Shown piece after piece: positions 20,439 through 32,747 of a DNA stretch of 49,041 nucleotides; within the stretch, counting starts at the first letter, position 1, and every line of letters starts with the position of its first letter. Source of the stretch: Curtobacterium oceanosedimentum (GTDB lineage Bacteria; Actinomycetota; Actinomycetes; Actinomycetales; Microbacteriaceae); assembly GCF_020297365.1 (NCBI RefSeq), contig NZ_JAIXIG010000030.1, forward strand, positions 1 through 49,041, in the 5' to 3' direction. The translations under genes and the position numbers were made by a program. The notes beneath the pieces were generated by a model. The model was not told the origin of the DNA, ran no database searches, and saw nothing but the letters and a program-made list of their open reading frames with translations.

Positions 20439-21037
20439 TCAGCCGCCGACCACGCGCCGCCCCTCGAAAGCCCGACCGAGCGTGACCTCGTCGGCGTACT
20501 CCAGGTCACCGCCGACGGGCAGCCCCGAGGCCAGTCGGGTGGTCCGGATCCCCATCGGCACGAGCAGCCGGCTGAGGTACGTCGCCGTGGCCTCGCCCTC
20601 GAGGTTCGGGTCGGTCGCGATGATGACCTCGTCGACCGTGCCGTCGGCCAGGCGCGTCATGAGCTGCTGGATGCGCAGGTCGTCCGGACCGATGCCGTCG
20701 ATCGGGCTGATCGCGCCGCCGAGCACGTGGTACAGCCCACGGAACTCCCGGGTGCGCTCGATCGCTGCGACGTCCTTCGCCTCCTCGACCACGCAGATGA
20801 CGGAGGGCGAGCGACGCGGGTCGCGGCAGATGCTGCAGCGCTCGGACTCGGTGACGTTGCCACAGACCTCGCAGAACCGCACGCGCTCCTTGACGTCGGC
20901 AAGCAGTTCGGACAGGCGCGACGGGTCGAAGGACTCGGTCTGCAGGATGTGGAACGCGATGCGCTGCGCCGACTTCGGGCCGATGCCGGGTAGGCGGCCG
21001 AACTCGTCGATGAGGTCCTGGACGATGCCGTCGTACA

Positions 21038-21038
<1 letters not shown>
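20439..21038 (-). CDS. recR: Recombination mediator protein RecR
   Basis: This 199-residue protein has the helix-hairpin-helix [20 protein letters not shown], the four-cysteine zinc motif CEVCGN...CSIC (about 56-70), and the Toprim domain with [12 protein letters not shown] and [15 protein letters not shown]. It loads RecA at gaps via RecFOR in the cytosol. The ATG overlaps the dnaX stop (ATGA), so it is coupled to dnaX, as in many bacteria. Confidence 0.97.
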
Positions 21039-23872
<2,834 letters not shown>

Positions 23873-23878
23873 GCGACA

Positions 23879-23884
23879 AGGGTA
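23879..23884 (-). promoter_or_regulatory. -10 box TACCCT of leaderless dnaX
   Basis: TACCCT ends 6 nt before GTG 23872, and no ribosome binding site is present. Confidence 0.55.
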
Positions 23885-23972
23885 GCCGCCGCGACCGACA
23901 ACCCGCGTGCCCGTCCACAGGGGGCACCGCCGGGCCGGACCGCCCGTCGGCGGCGAGCCGGGCGCACGGACG

Positions 23973-24019
23973 GCACCGCGCCTCCGGTCCGTCTCGACGA
24001 CGGGCCGGAGGCGCGGTGC
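23973..24019 (-). terminator. Hairpin after the giant surface-protein gene
   Basis: A 15-bp perfect stem (23973-23987 with 24005-24019) with a 17-nt loop begins 17 nt past the stop of the surface-protein gene. It carries a GCCTCC/GGAGGC core related to the other hairpins. Confidence 0.7.
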
Positions 24020-24035
24020 GTGACGCGCTGCGGAC

Positions 24036-27000
24036 TCAGCCGCGCGTTCGGCGGCGGACCCCGCGGGCCAGGCGGGAGAGGCCCAGCAGCAGGAACCCGA
24101 GCACCACGAGCGCGCCCGCGGAGCCGGCGATCGGCGCGATGTCGGCGCCCGTGAAGGCGAGGTCACCGCTGCCCGGACCCGTCCCGGTGCCGTTGCCGGC
24201 CCCGGCCCCGCCGCCGACCCCCGGTGCGCCGGGCGTTCCCGGCGTCCCCGGCAGGCCGGGCGTTCCCGGCGTACCGGGCGTGCCCGGCGCCTCCGGGTCG
24301 GCGGTGTCGGCCATGACGACGACGCGGACCATCTGCGCCCGTGAGGTCGCCCCGTCCACGGTCTGGGTCACCCGCAGCACGTGCTCGCCGACCGGCAGCC
24401 AGACCATGACGGACCACTCGCCGGACGCGTCGGCCGTGGTCACGACGCCGTCGCGACCCATCGGGACGACCGTGACGGTCGCTCCGGGCTCGGCGGTCCC
24501 CGTGATCATCCACTCGACCCCGCCGTCGTCGCCCGCCATCTGCCGCTCGCCCGGGGTGGGCGAGGTGACTGCGAGCGGTTCGACGGCGTCGACCACGATC
24601 GGCACCGCCGGTGCGGCCGACGTCGTGCCGTTGACGGACTGGGTGGCGCGGATCGTCCACTCGCCCTCGGGCACCCGGTCGAAGGTGACGCTCCAGTCGC
24701 CCTCCGCGTCCGCGGTGGTGGTGCGCACCTGTCCGGTCGACAGCGTGACCGTGACGGCCGCCCCGGGGGTCGCCTGTCCCGTCACCGTGAACGAGCCGGT
24801 GTCGCCGAAGCCGTCGGCCGGGATGAGCTCCCCGGCCTCGGGGCTGGTGACGGTGATGTCCGTCACGTCGGCCGCCACCACGGTGATGTCGGTGGTCACC
24901 GGGTCGGAAGTCCGCCCGCCGACCGTCTGCGTGACCGACACCGAGTGGTCGCCCACCGGGACGCCGCCGACCGTGACCGTCCACGAGCCGTCGTCGCCGG
25001 CCGTCGTCGTGGCCGTGCGGCCGTCGACGTCCACCCGCACCGCGGCGCCGGGCTCGGCCGTGCCGCTCACCGGCACCGACGTGGTCGATCCGGTGGTCGG
25101 GAAGCGCTGCCCGTCGGTCGGGGTGGTGACCGTGACCGGTGCGACGGCCTCGACCCGGAAGCCGACCTCCGGAGCCTCGGTCGTGTCACCCGCCACCGTC
25201 TGGCTGGCGGCGATGGTGTGGGCGCCCTCGGCGACGTCCTCGACGGTCACGGCCCATGCGCCGTCGCCGTCCGCGGTCGTGGTGACCGCGCGGCCGCCGT
25301 CGATGCGGACGCTGACCGCTGCGTCGGGTGCGGCGGTGCCGACCACGCGCACGTCGGTCGTCCCGCCGAGCACCCGGTAGACCGTGCCGTCCGCCGGGGC
25401 GGTGACGACGATCGCATCCTCGGCGGCCACCGCGACGGTGACGTCGCGCTCGACCGGGTCGGACGTGGTGCCGTTCACCACCTGCTCGACGGTGAGCGTG
25501 TGCTCGCCCTCGGGAACGGTGACGCTGGTCTCCCAGCGGCCGTCGGGGCCGACACGCACCGTGATCGGGTCGCCGTCGTCGACGACGACGCGGACGGTCG
25601 CACCGGGCTGTCCCTCGCCGCCGACCGGCACCGTCGCGCTCGACTCGGTGCTCGGCACCGTGAAGGTGGTGTCGTCCGCCGGGGCGGTCACCGTCAGCGC
25701 TGCCCCCGGAGCCACGGTCACGGTCGTGCGGACCGGGCTCGAGGTCGAGCCGTCCACCGTCTGGGTGGCCCGGACGACGTGCTCGCCCACCGTGGTGCCC
25801 GGCAGGTCGACGCTCCAGGTGCCGGCGTCCGTCGCCGTCACGGTCACGGGGTCGCCCCCGTCGACCGTGACCCGGACCTCGGCACCCGGCTCCGCCGCAC
25901 CGGCGGCGGTGAGCGTCAGGACCGAGTCGGCCTGCGCGACGCGCACCGTCGACCCGTCCGCCGGGGTGGCGATCGTGATCGGGTCGGCGACGAGGACGCG
26001 GACGCCCACGGTCACCGGCGCGGACTCGGTGTCGCCGACGCGCTGCGTGACGCTCACCGTGGTGGTGCCGGCCGGGACGCCGGGGACGCTGACGTCCCAG
26101 TCGCCGCCGTCGTCCGCGGTGGTCGTCTCGGTGCGGCCGCCACCGAGGTCGACGACGATCGTCGCCCCGGGCTCCGCGGTGCCCGCCACGTCCACCGTCG
26201 TGGTGGCGTCGCGGTCGGCGACCGTGTACTGCTGGCCGGCCGTCGGCTCGGTGACCCGGACGGGCGCGCCCGCCTCGACCACGAACGTGGTCTCGGCCGG
26301 GACGGTCGAGGTCGACCCGTCGACCGTCTGCGTCACCTCGACCGTGTGCTCGCCGACGCCGAGGTCGGGGACCCGGACGCTCCACGAGCCGTCGTCACCG
26401 GCGGTCACCTCGACGGGGTCGCGGTCGTCGACCGTGACCGACACCGTGGCACCGGGCTGGGCGTCGCCGGCGACCGTCACGGTCGTCGTGGCGTCGTCGT
26501 CGGCGACCGTGATCGGGTCGTCGCCGGGCTCGCGGATCGTGAGCGCCGCGGCCGCCACCACGGACACCGGTCGCTCGACCGCTGCGCTCGTGGTGTCGTT
26601 CAGCGACTGCGTCACCGAGGCCGTGTACGAGCCGGTCGGCACGTCCTCGACCGTCGTCGCCCAGCGGCCGTCGTCGCTCACCGTCGCCGTGGCGGTCCCG
26701 CCGTCGCCGAGGTCGACCGTGACGGTCGCGCCCGGCTCCGCGGTGCCCCGGAAGTCGACGTCGGTGGTGGCGTCGTCGTCCGCCACCGTGACGGTGGTGG
26801 CACCCCGCGGGGTGGACACGACGAGCGGAGCGCCCGCGCGGACCGACACCGCAGCCGTGACCGGCGTCGACGGCTGGCCGTCGACGACCTGCGTCGCGGT
26901 GACTCGGTGGTCGCCGACCGGGACGTCCTGGAACGTGGTGGTCCACCGGCCGTCCTCGTCGGCCGTCACCGTCTCGGTCGCACCGGTCGAGAGCCGCACC

Positions 27001-30000
27001 GTCACCTCGGCGTCGGGCTGCGCCCGACCGCTCGCCACGACGTCGGCCGTGCCGGCCGTGTCCGCGACGGTCAGGACGTCGCCGTCCTCCGGGGTCGCGA
27101 TGGTGAGCGCGTCCGCCGCCCGCACCGTGACGGTCTGCTCCGGACTGGAGGCGGTGGTCCCGCCGACCGTCTGGCTGGCGGTCAGCGTCGGGGTGCCGAC
27201 ACCGACCCCGCCGAACGTGACCGTCCAGTCACCCTCGGCGTCCGCGGTGGTGGTCAGCTCGTCGTCGCCGAGCCGCACCGTGACCGGGGCGCCCGGCTCC
27301 GCCGCGCCGGAGACCACGACGTCGCGCGTCGCGTCACCGTCCGGCACGAGCAGGACCACGTCGGCCTCGGGCGCCGTGATCGTCACGGCGTCGGCCGCCG
27401 CGATCGTGACGGTGCGCTCGACCGGGTCGGAGGTCCGCGGGTCGGAGACGGTGCCGGCCAGGGTCTGGGTGACCGCGATCTGGTGCACGTCGACCCCGAG
27501 GTCGGGGAACGTGACCGACCACGTGCCGTCCGCGCGGACCGTCGTCTCCTGGTCGTCGGCCCCGGCGAGGGTCGCGGTCACCGTGGCGCCGGGCTGGCCG
27601 GTGCCGGTGATGGTGAGATCACGTTCGACGTCCGGGCCGGCGACCGTGATCGGGTCGGTGTCCGGGCCGGTGATCGTCAGGGCGTTCGCCACGACGACCT
27701 CGATGGCGACCGGGACGGCGCTCGTCACGACGTCCTCGACCTGCTGGCTCGCCGTCACCGTGTACACGCCGGTCGGGGCCAGGCCGGTCGCGTCGACCGC
27801 CCACTTCCCCTCGGCGTCCGCGGTGGTGGGGAACTGCGTACCGGGGCCGACCGAGACGCGCACGTCGGCGCCCGGTTCGGCGGTGCCGGTGATCCGGACC
27901 GTGGCGGTCGCGTCCTCGTCGACCACGACGAAGCGTGCGCCGCTCGCCGGGGTGTCGATGACGATCGCGTTGCCGGGCACCACGGTGAAGGCACGCGTGA
28001 CGACCGGGCCGTCGGTGCCGTTCACGGTCTGCACGGCCTCGACGGTGTGCTCGCCGATGCCGAGCTGCGTGGTCGGCAGCTCCCAGTTGCCGGCGGTGTC
28101 CGCCGTCACGTCGACCGGGTCGGCGTCGTCGATGGTCACGGCGACGTCCGCACCGGGTTCCGCCGTGCCGCGGACGACCACGTTGGCCTGCCCACCGGTG
28201 CCCGCTGGCACCTCCTGCGCGTCGCCCGGGGCCACGATCACCAGGTCGTCGCCGGCTTCGACCGTGAAGTCGCGGTCGACCGGGGTCGAGGTCGCGCCGT
28301 CGACGGTCTGGGTCACGGTCGCCGTGTGCTCGCCGGTCCCGACGCCCTCGAGGACGACCGACCAGTTGCCCTGCGGGGTGACCGTCGTGGTGACCGCGTC
28401 GCCCTCGTCGAGGACGACCGCGACCTGCGCACCCGGCTCGGCGGTGCCACGCACGGTGACGTCGAGCGCGGAGTCGTCGGTCGCGACCGTGAGCGTGTCG
28501 TCCTGGTCCGGCGCGGTGACGGCGAGCGGTGCGCCCGCCTGCACCGTGACGACCTGGCGGAGCTCCGGCGAGGTGGTCCCGCCGACCGTCTGCGTCGCGG
28601 TGATCGTGTACCGACCGACCGGGACGTCGGTGACGGTCAGCGTCCAGGTGCCGTCGGCGTCGGCCGTCGTGGTGGCGGTCAGCCCGTCGCCGAGCGAGAC
28701 CCGCACCTCGGCGTCGGCTTCGGCCGTGCCGGCCAGGTCGAGGTCGGTGGTGGTGTCGGCATCGAGGACGGTGACCACGTCGCCGGCGTCGGGCGAGGTG
28801 ATCGCGAGCGGGTCGCCCGCCTCGACGGTGAAGGTGGTCTCGACCGGGCCGGACGTGGTGCCGTCGACGCTCTGACGCGCCGTGACGGTGCGCTCCCCGA
28901 CCGGGACGTCGGCGAAGGTCGTCGTCCAGGCGCCGTCCTCGTCGGCGGTCACCGCGGCGGCGAAGGAACCACCGATGTCGATGGTGACCCGGGCGTTCGG
29001 AGCGGCCGTCCCGGACACCGTCACCGGCGTCGTCGCGGTCTCGTCGGCGACGGTGATGGTGCTGCCGTCCGCCGGCTCGTCGATCGTGAGCGCAGGGGCC
29101 GCGGTCACGGTGAGGTCCCGGGTGACCGGGGCGCTCGTGGTGCCGCCGACGGTCTGGGTGACGTCGGCCGAGTACTCGCCGGCCGGGACGTCCGTGACGC
29201 TGGTGGACCAGGTGCCGTCGGCGTTCGCCCGGGTGGTGGCCGTCAGCCCGTCACCGAGGTCGACGTCGACCCGCGCCCCGGGCTGGGCGCTGCCGGCGAA
29301 GGGCACGGAGCGCGTGTCCGCCGCGAGCGGGAAGTCCTGGTCGGCGGTGGGGGTGTCGACGGTGAGTCTTGCCGCTGCGACGACCCGGAAGTCCCGGGTC
29401 ACGGGGGCGGAGGTCGAGTCACCGACGGTCTGCGTCACGCTGGCCGTCCGGTCGCCCAGGGGGACCTCCGGGACGGTGACGCTCCACGCACCGGTCTCGT
29501 CCGCGGTGCCCGTCGCGGTCACGCCGTCGCCGAGGTCGACGCTGATGGTCGCGTTCGCGGTCGCCGTGCCGGTCAGGGTGACCGGGGCGGTCTCCCCCGT
29601 CGTGGTGAAGGTCTGGCCGGTCGTGGGGCTGGTGACGGTCAGCGCACGCTGGGCGACGACGGAGAAGTCCTGCGTCGCGGTGCCGGCCGCGGTGGCGCCG
29701 ACCGTCTGGGTCGCGGTCGCGGTGTACTCGCCGGTGGGGACGTCCGCGATGGTCGTCGTCCAGGTCCCGTCGGCTCCGACGGTCGCCGTGCCGGTCCGGT
29801 CGTCGCCGAGGCGCACGACGACGGTGGCGCCGGGCTCACCGGCACCGCGGACGACGATGCTGCGGGTGGCGTCGGCCGAGGGCACGGTGAACTGCTGCCC
29901 CGCGGTCGGCGCCGTGATGGTCGGGGCCGCGAAGGCCGTGGCCCGCACCGTCGAGGTCGCGAGGTCCACGGTGGCGGCGTCCGCCCCGGGCAGCACCGAG

Positions 30001-31574
30001 AGTCGCAGGGCGTGCACGCTCCGCGATCCGGTGTCGGTCCCGCGGGGGTCACGGAAGCCGACGGTGTCCTGCGCGTTGACGGTGAGGTCGATCACCTGGC
30101 GGAGCAGCAGGACCACCGGGCTGAGCAGCCTCGAGACCGCCGAGGTCGTGGCGGTCAGCGTCGTGCCGAGCTCCGTCAGCGCGGTCCCGGAGACGAGCGG
30201 CCGCACGGTGTCCTGCAGCGCCGGGATGACGATGGAGTTGACCGCCGGGGCGAGCAGCGTGCCCAGCGCGGCGAGTCCGAGCGGACCACCCGTCGCAGTG
30301 ACGGTGGCGCGGGCCGGCGACGTCCCGGCGAGGGCGCCGAGCGTGGTGTCCGCCCGGAGCGCGAGACCCGCGAGCGGCAGTCCGGCCGCGGTGACGTTCG
30401 CGGTCACGTTCACGCGCACGGCCGTCGAGTTCACCGTGTCGACGACCGCGGTCTGCAGTGCCGTCGGGAGCTGGGTGCCGAGGATCGTCGTGATGCTCCG
30501 GTTGATCGAGCTCACGGCTGCCTCGGTGAGCACCGGTGTGTTGGCCGGCTGACCGTTGAGCGTGGTGAGGCGGTCGAGGTCGACCGAGATCGCGCCCGTC
30601 GCCGGGGTGATCGTCACCGCTCCGTCCGTCAGCGGCTGCTGCAGCACACGGGTCAGCGTGTCGTCGAGGTTCAGGTCGACGGTGGCGGTGACGTTCGTCC
30701 CGTTGACGGTCACCAGACCGAGGCTCGTCGTCCGGAGCAGCCGCTGGATCTCGGCGGTCAACGCCGTGGTCGTGCCGGAGAGCGCGCCGTCCGCACCGAC
30801 CGCCGAGTTCACGGTGCCCGAGAAGGTCCGCAGGTCGTTCCGCAGCGCGGTGGAGAGCCCGGCGACGGCGGGGCTCGTCAGGTCGAGCGTCGCACCTGCG
30901 ATCCGGTAGTCGCTCGTCGTGCTGACCTCGGTGCCGCGCGTCGCCTGGATACGGGACGCCAGTGCGCCGATGCGCAGCTGCGAGGTGGAGAGCACCGTGG
31001 TGTCGGCTCCGACCCGCGAGAACAGCGGGGCGAGGTCGAGCGTGGCGGCACCGGTGCCGGCCCCTGTGCCGACACCGATGCCGCCGTCGTTCGTCAGCAG
31101 ACCGGAGGACGCCGTCGCCCCGTTCGCCGAGGTCGTGGCGTACTGGCCGTCGACGCCCAGGGTGAGGATGCCGTTCGCCCCGAGCAGGTCGACGTCGTTG
31201 CCCAGGTCCACCCCCACCGTCTCGAGGGCCGTCAGGTTGAGCGGCTGGGCGGTGGTCCCGCCGCCCGAGGTCGCGCCGCGGGCCGAGTAGGCCCCGCCGA
31301 GCTGGGCGATCGCGTCGGCGTCGACGATGCCGGAACCGCTGAGCAGCAGCCCCTCGGCCTCGGCGACGTCGGTGGGGGCGGCCGCCGCGGGTTGGATCGC
31401 CACGGTGGCGGCGACGAGCGCCGTCACCGTGGCGACGACGCCGCCGCGCAGCAGGAGACGCCGTCCGTTCGGTGCTCGTCGTCGAGCTCCTCGGTCGGCA
31501 CCGGTGGTCCGTCGTTCCTGGTCGTACGCTGCGGCGGGTACGCGGGTACCGAGCAGCGACGCAAGCCTGCGCAT
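24036..31574 (-). CDS. Giant secreted, sortase-anchored protein with about 20 Ig-like repeats
   Basis: This 2512-residue surface protein has a long-n-region signal peptide (GGVVATVTALVAATVAIQPAAAA). The N-terminal 500 residues (GSGIVDADAIAQLGGAYSAR, LDLAPLF, ADTTVLSTSQLRIGALASRI) resemble the choice-of-anchor G domain. From about 545 to 2410 come 20 repeats of about 93 residues, each with a version of AEPGATVTVDLGDG, GTWSVTVPDVPVGEHTVTVT and QTVGGTTSAPV, an Ig-like fold. Then a short collagen-like Gly-X-Y run (GTPGTPGTPGLPG), the sorting signal LAFTG (about 2472), a hydrophobic helix and an RRRTRG tail. LAxTG is a class E sortase motif; no sortase is in the window. ATG 31574 has AGGAAAGAG upstream. 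Probable adhesin or stalk. The partner is unknown. Confidence 0.93.
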   Translation of the reverse strand: MRRLASLLGTRVPAAAYDQERRTTGADRGARRRAPNGRRLLLRGGVVATVTALVAATVAIQPAAAAPTDVAEAEGLLLSGSGIVDADAIAQLGGAYSARGATSGGGTTAQPLNLTALETVGVDLGNDVDLLGANGILTLGVDGQYATTSANGATASSGLLTNDGGIGVGTGAGTGAATLDLAPLFSRVGADTTVLSTSQLRIGALASRIQATRGTEVSTTSDYRIAGATLDLTSPAVAGLSTALRNDLRTFSGTVNSAVGADGALSGTTTALTAEIQRLLRTTSLGLVTVNGTNVTATVDLNLDDTLTRVLQQPLTDGAVTITPATGAISVDLDRLTTLNGQPANTPVLTEAAVSSINRSITTILGTQLPTALQTAVVDTVNSTAVRVNVTANVTAAGLPLAGLALRADTTLGALAGTSPARATVTATGGPLGLAALGTLLAPAVNSIVIPALQDTVRPLVSGTALTELGTTLTATTSAVSRLLSPVVLLLRQVIDLTVNAQDTVGFRDPRGTDTGSRSVHALRLSVLPGADAATVDLATSTVRATAFAAPTITAPTAGQQFTVPSADATRSIVVRGAGEPGATVVVRLGDDRTGTATVGADGTWTTTIADVPTGEYTATATQTVGATAAGTATQDFSVVAQRALTVTSPTTGQTFTTTGETAPVTLTGTATANATISVDLGDGVTATGTADETGAWSVTVPEVPLGDRTASVTQTVGDSTSAPVTRDFRVVAAARLTVDTPTADQDFPLAADTRSVPFAGSAQPGARVDVDLGDGLTATTRANADGTWSTSVTDVPAGEYSADVTQTVGGTTSAPVTRDLTVTAAPALTIDEPADGSTITVADETATTPVTVSGTAAPNARVTIDIGGSFAAAVTADEDGAWTTTFADVPVGERTVTARQSVDGTTSGPVETTFTVEAGDPLAITSPDAGDVVTVLDADTTTDLDLAGTAEADAEVRVSLGDGLTATTTADADGTWTLTVTDVPVGRYTITATQTVGGTTSPELRQVVTVQAGAPLAVTAPDQDDTLTVATDDSALDVTVRGTAEPGAQVAVVLDEGDAVTTTVTPQGNWSVVLEGVGTGEHTATVTQTVDGATSTPVDRDFTVEAGDDLVIVAPGDAQEVPAGTGGQANVVVRGTAEPGADVAVTIDDADPVDVTADTAGNWELPTTQLGIGEHTVEAVQTVNGTDGPVVTRAFTVVPGNAIVIDTPASGARFVVVDEDATATVRITGTAEPGADVRVSVGPGTQFPTTADAEGKWAVDATGLAPTGVYTVTASQQVEDVVTSAVPVAIEVVVANALTITGPDTDPITVAGPDVERDLTITGTGQPGATVTATLAGADDQETTVRADGTWSVTFPDLGVDVHQIAVTQTLAGTVSDPRTSDPVERTVTIAAADAVTITAPEADVVLLVPDGDATRDVVVSGAAEPGAPVTVRLGDDELTTTADAEGDWTVTFGGVGVGTPTLTASQTVGGTTASSPEQTVTVRAADALTIATPEDGDVLTVADTAGTADVVASGRAQPDAEVTVRLSTGATETVTADEDGRWTTTFQDVPVGDHRVTATQVVDGQPSTPVTAAVSVRAGAPLVVSTPRGATTVTVADDDATTDVDFRGTAEPGATVTVDLGDGGTATATVSDDGRWATTVEDVPTGSYTASVTQSLNDTTSAAVERPVSVVAAAALTIREPGDDPITVADDDATTTVTVAGDAQPGATVSVTVDDRDPVEVTAGDDGSWSVRVPDLGVGEHTVEVTQTVDGSTSTVPAETTFVVEAGAPVRVTEPTAGQQYTVADRDATTTVDVAGTAEPGATIVVDLGGGRTETTTADDGGDWDVSVPGVPAGTTTVSVTQRVGDTESAPVTVGVRVLVADPITIATPADGSTVRVAQADSVLTLTAAGAAEPGAEVRVTVDGGDPVTVTATDAGTWSVDLPGTTVGEHVVRATQTVDGSTSSPVRTTVTVAPGAALTVTAPADDTTFTVPSTESSATVPVGGEGQPGATVRVVVDDGDPITVRVGPDGRWETSVTVPEGEHTLTVEQVVNGTTSDPVERDVTVAVAAEDAIVVTAPADGTVYRVLGGTTDVRVVGTAAPDAAVSVRIDGGRAVTTTADGDGAWAVTVEDVAEGAHTIAASQTVAGDTTEAPEVGFRVEAVAPVTVTTPTDGQRFPTTGSTTSVPVSGTAEPGAAVRVDVDGRTATTTAGDDGSWTVTVGGVPVGDHSVSVTQTVGGRTSDPVTTDITVVAADVTDITVTSPEAGELIPADGFGDTGSFTVTGQATPGAAVTVTLSTGQVRTTTADAEGDWSVTFDRVPEGEWTIRATQSVNGTTSAAPAVPIVVDAVEPLAVTSPTPGERQMAGDDGGVEWMITGTAEPGATVTVVPMGRDGVVTTADASGEWSVMVWLPVGEHVLRVTQTVDGATSRAQMVRVVVMADTADPEAPGTPGTPGTPGLPGTPGTPGAPGVGGGAGAGNGTGTGPGSGDLAFTGADIAPIAGSAGALVVLGFLLLGLSRLARGVRRRTRG
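24310..29940 (-). repeat. Tandem array of about 20 Ig-like repeat units
   Basis: Roughly 280-bp units repeat through 5.6 kb. I counted 20 copies of the closing motif of the form TQTVxGTTSxPV. Units are diverged at amino-acid level (for example NGTDGPV, EDVVTSAV), so this is an old array, not a recent expansion. Confidence 0.85.
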
Positions 31575-31719
31575 GCGCGTCTCTTTCCTGGCGGGCACGC
31601 CCGCCACCTGATCCTCGGAACTCCCCCGCTGGTGAGGCGGTGGAGGGTCGGGATCCTGGTTGGGGATCCCTGAAGGTGATCTTTACACATGATCAGGATC
31701 GTGTCCGCACGCGTCCGGG
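31575..31719 (-). promoter_or_regulatory. Promoter and leader region of the giant surface-protein gene
   Basis: In minus-strand reading a TGTGTAAAGAT stretch (about 31680-31692) could be the -10, giving a leader of about 100 nt. The leader holds an inverted repeat GGGATCC/GGATCCC (31650-31670, 7-nt loop), a possible operator or RNA hairpin. Confidence 0.4.
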
Positions 31720-31745
31720 AAAAACCGACCTCCCCGAACGGGGGA
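31720..31745 (-). terminator. Intrinsic terminator downstream of ffs
   Basis: In minus-strand reading the stem TCCCC/GGGGA (31731-31745) is followed by GGTCGG and a TTTTT run (31720-31724). It ends the SRP RNA transcript and insulates the surface-protein gene. Confidence 0.55.
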
Positions 31746-31809
31746 CAGCGACGGACCGCAGACGCGAGGTGCGTGGGCGAGGTCCGTGGGACGACGGGCC
31801 GCAGACGAA

Positions 31810-31905
31810 GAAGACTCCCCACGCACCCGCCAGAGCCTGGTTACCCTTGCTGCGTTTCCGCCCTGGGGGAGTTGGCCTGGATGGCGTCACGTGAGGAGCC
31901 GCCGA
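31810..31905 (-). ncRNA. ffs: Signal recognition particle RNA (4.5S, small bacterial type)
   Basis: The minus strand contains the conserved apical hairpin with AGGGCGGAAACGCAGCAAGG, the symmetric GGAA/AGCA loop bound by Ffh. The 5' arm GGCTCCTCACGTGAC pairs with the 3' arm GTGCGTGGGGAGTC, and inner arms GCCATCCAGG / CCAGGCTCTGGC close the rod. A TAGACT -10 box lies just upstream (around 31910-31915). Ends are approximate to about 5 nt. It is the RNA scaffold of SRP for membrane-protein targeting and sits near dnaX-recR as in related genera. Confidence 0.92.
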
Positions 31906-31940
31906 GAAGTCTACCGGATGCGACGGGCAGGATCGGACAC

Positions 31941-32615
31941 ATGAAGATCGCCATCGCCGGAGGACACGGCCAGATCGCCCTGCTCCTCGCCCACCAGATC
32001 ACCGAGGCCGGCCACGACGCCGTCGCCATCGTCCGCAACCCCGCCCACGTCTCCGACGTCGAGCAGCAGGGCGCCCGCGCGATCGTCGCCGACCTGGAAC
32101 ACCTGAGCGACGACGAACTGGCGCTGCGACTGCGCGGTGTCGACGCCGTGGTCTTCGCGGCCGGAGCGGGGCCGAACAGCGGCGCCGAACGCAAGCTGTC
32201 GGTCGACCGTGACGGGGCGATCCTGCTCGCCGACGCCGCCGAGCGAGCCGGCATCGAGCGCTACGTGATGATCTCGGCGATGGCCGCGGACACCTACGAC
32301 CCGGAGCTCGCGGTCGTGCCGGCGCAGGACGACCGTGCGGTGTTCCAGGTGTACCTGCGCGCGAAGGCCGAGGCCGACGCCAACCTGCGCGCACGACGGC
32401 TCCGCTGGACCATCGTCCGCCCGGGGGCGCTGCTCGACACGCCGCCGCAGGGCACCGTCGACGTCGGCAGGACGGTCCCCCGCGGTTCGATCCCCCGCGC
32501 CGACGTGGCGACCGTGGTGCTGCACGCGCTGCTCGACGACGCGGCGGTCGGCGTGCAGTTCGAGGTCACGAGCGGGGACACCCCGATCCCGGCCGCACTC
32601 GACGCCCTGAGCTGA
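31941..32615 (+). CDS. NAD(P)-binding atypical short-chain dehydrogenase (SDR_a5/NmrA-like)
   Basis: This 224-residue single Rossmann domain has the cofactor motif IAGGHGQIA (residues 5-13), VIVADLEHLSDDEL (ADLE binding the adenine), VVFAAGAGPNSGAE and YVMISAMAA followed by the lysine of YLRAKAEAD, then WTIVRPGALLD. This is the YwnB/YhfK type of small SDR related to NAD(P)H-dependent epimerases and quinone or flavin reductases; the substrate is unknown. The ATG has AGGA 9 nt upstream. The gene is divergent from ffs and they share a 35-bp promoter interval. A strong hairpin follows. Confidence 0.92.
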   Translation: MKIAIAGGHGQIALLLAHQITEAGHDAVAIVRNPAHVSDVEQQGARAIVADLEHLSDDELALRLRGVDAVVFAAGAGPNSGAERKLSVDRDGAILLADAAERAGIERYVMISAMAADTYDPELAVVPAQDDRAVFQVYLRAKAEADANLRARRLRWTIVRPGALLDTPPQGTVDVGRTVPRGSIPRADVATVVLHALLDDAAVGVQFEVTSGDTPIPAALDALS

Positions 32616-32623
32616 TCACCGCC

Positions 32624-32685
32624 CGCGCCCCGCTGCGGTCGTCGCGCCCCGGTGCGTCGGGGCGCGACGACCGCAGCGGGGCGCG
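32624..32685. terminator. Long bidirectional hairpin between SDR and ackA
   Basis: A perfect 27-bp stem (32624-32650 with 32659-32685) with an 8-nt loop lies between convergent genes. It is followed by short GCGGAGCGGC-type repeats up to about 32725. Confidence 0.8.
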
Positions 32686-32747
32686 GAGCGGCGCGAAACG
32701 GCGGAGCGGCGCGGAGCGGCGGCCGCCGCGGGCCGACCGCCCAGCGA

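Noticed and set aside
24310..29940. Regularly spaced repeats as CRISPR
   Set aside because: Units are about 280 bp, coding and diverged; they encode Ig-like domains.
24381..31673. A 2430-codon open frame on the plus strand opposite the giant surface-protein gene
   Set aside because: It is the antisense of a GC-rich repeat array. Its translation is Arg/Asp/Gly/His-rich with no domain, whereas the minus strand has signal peptide, repeats and anchor.
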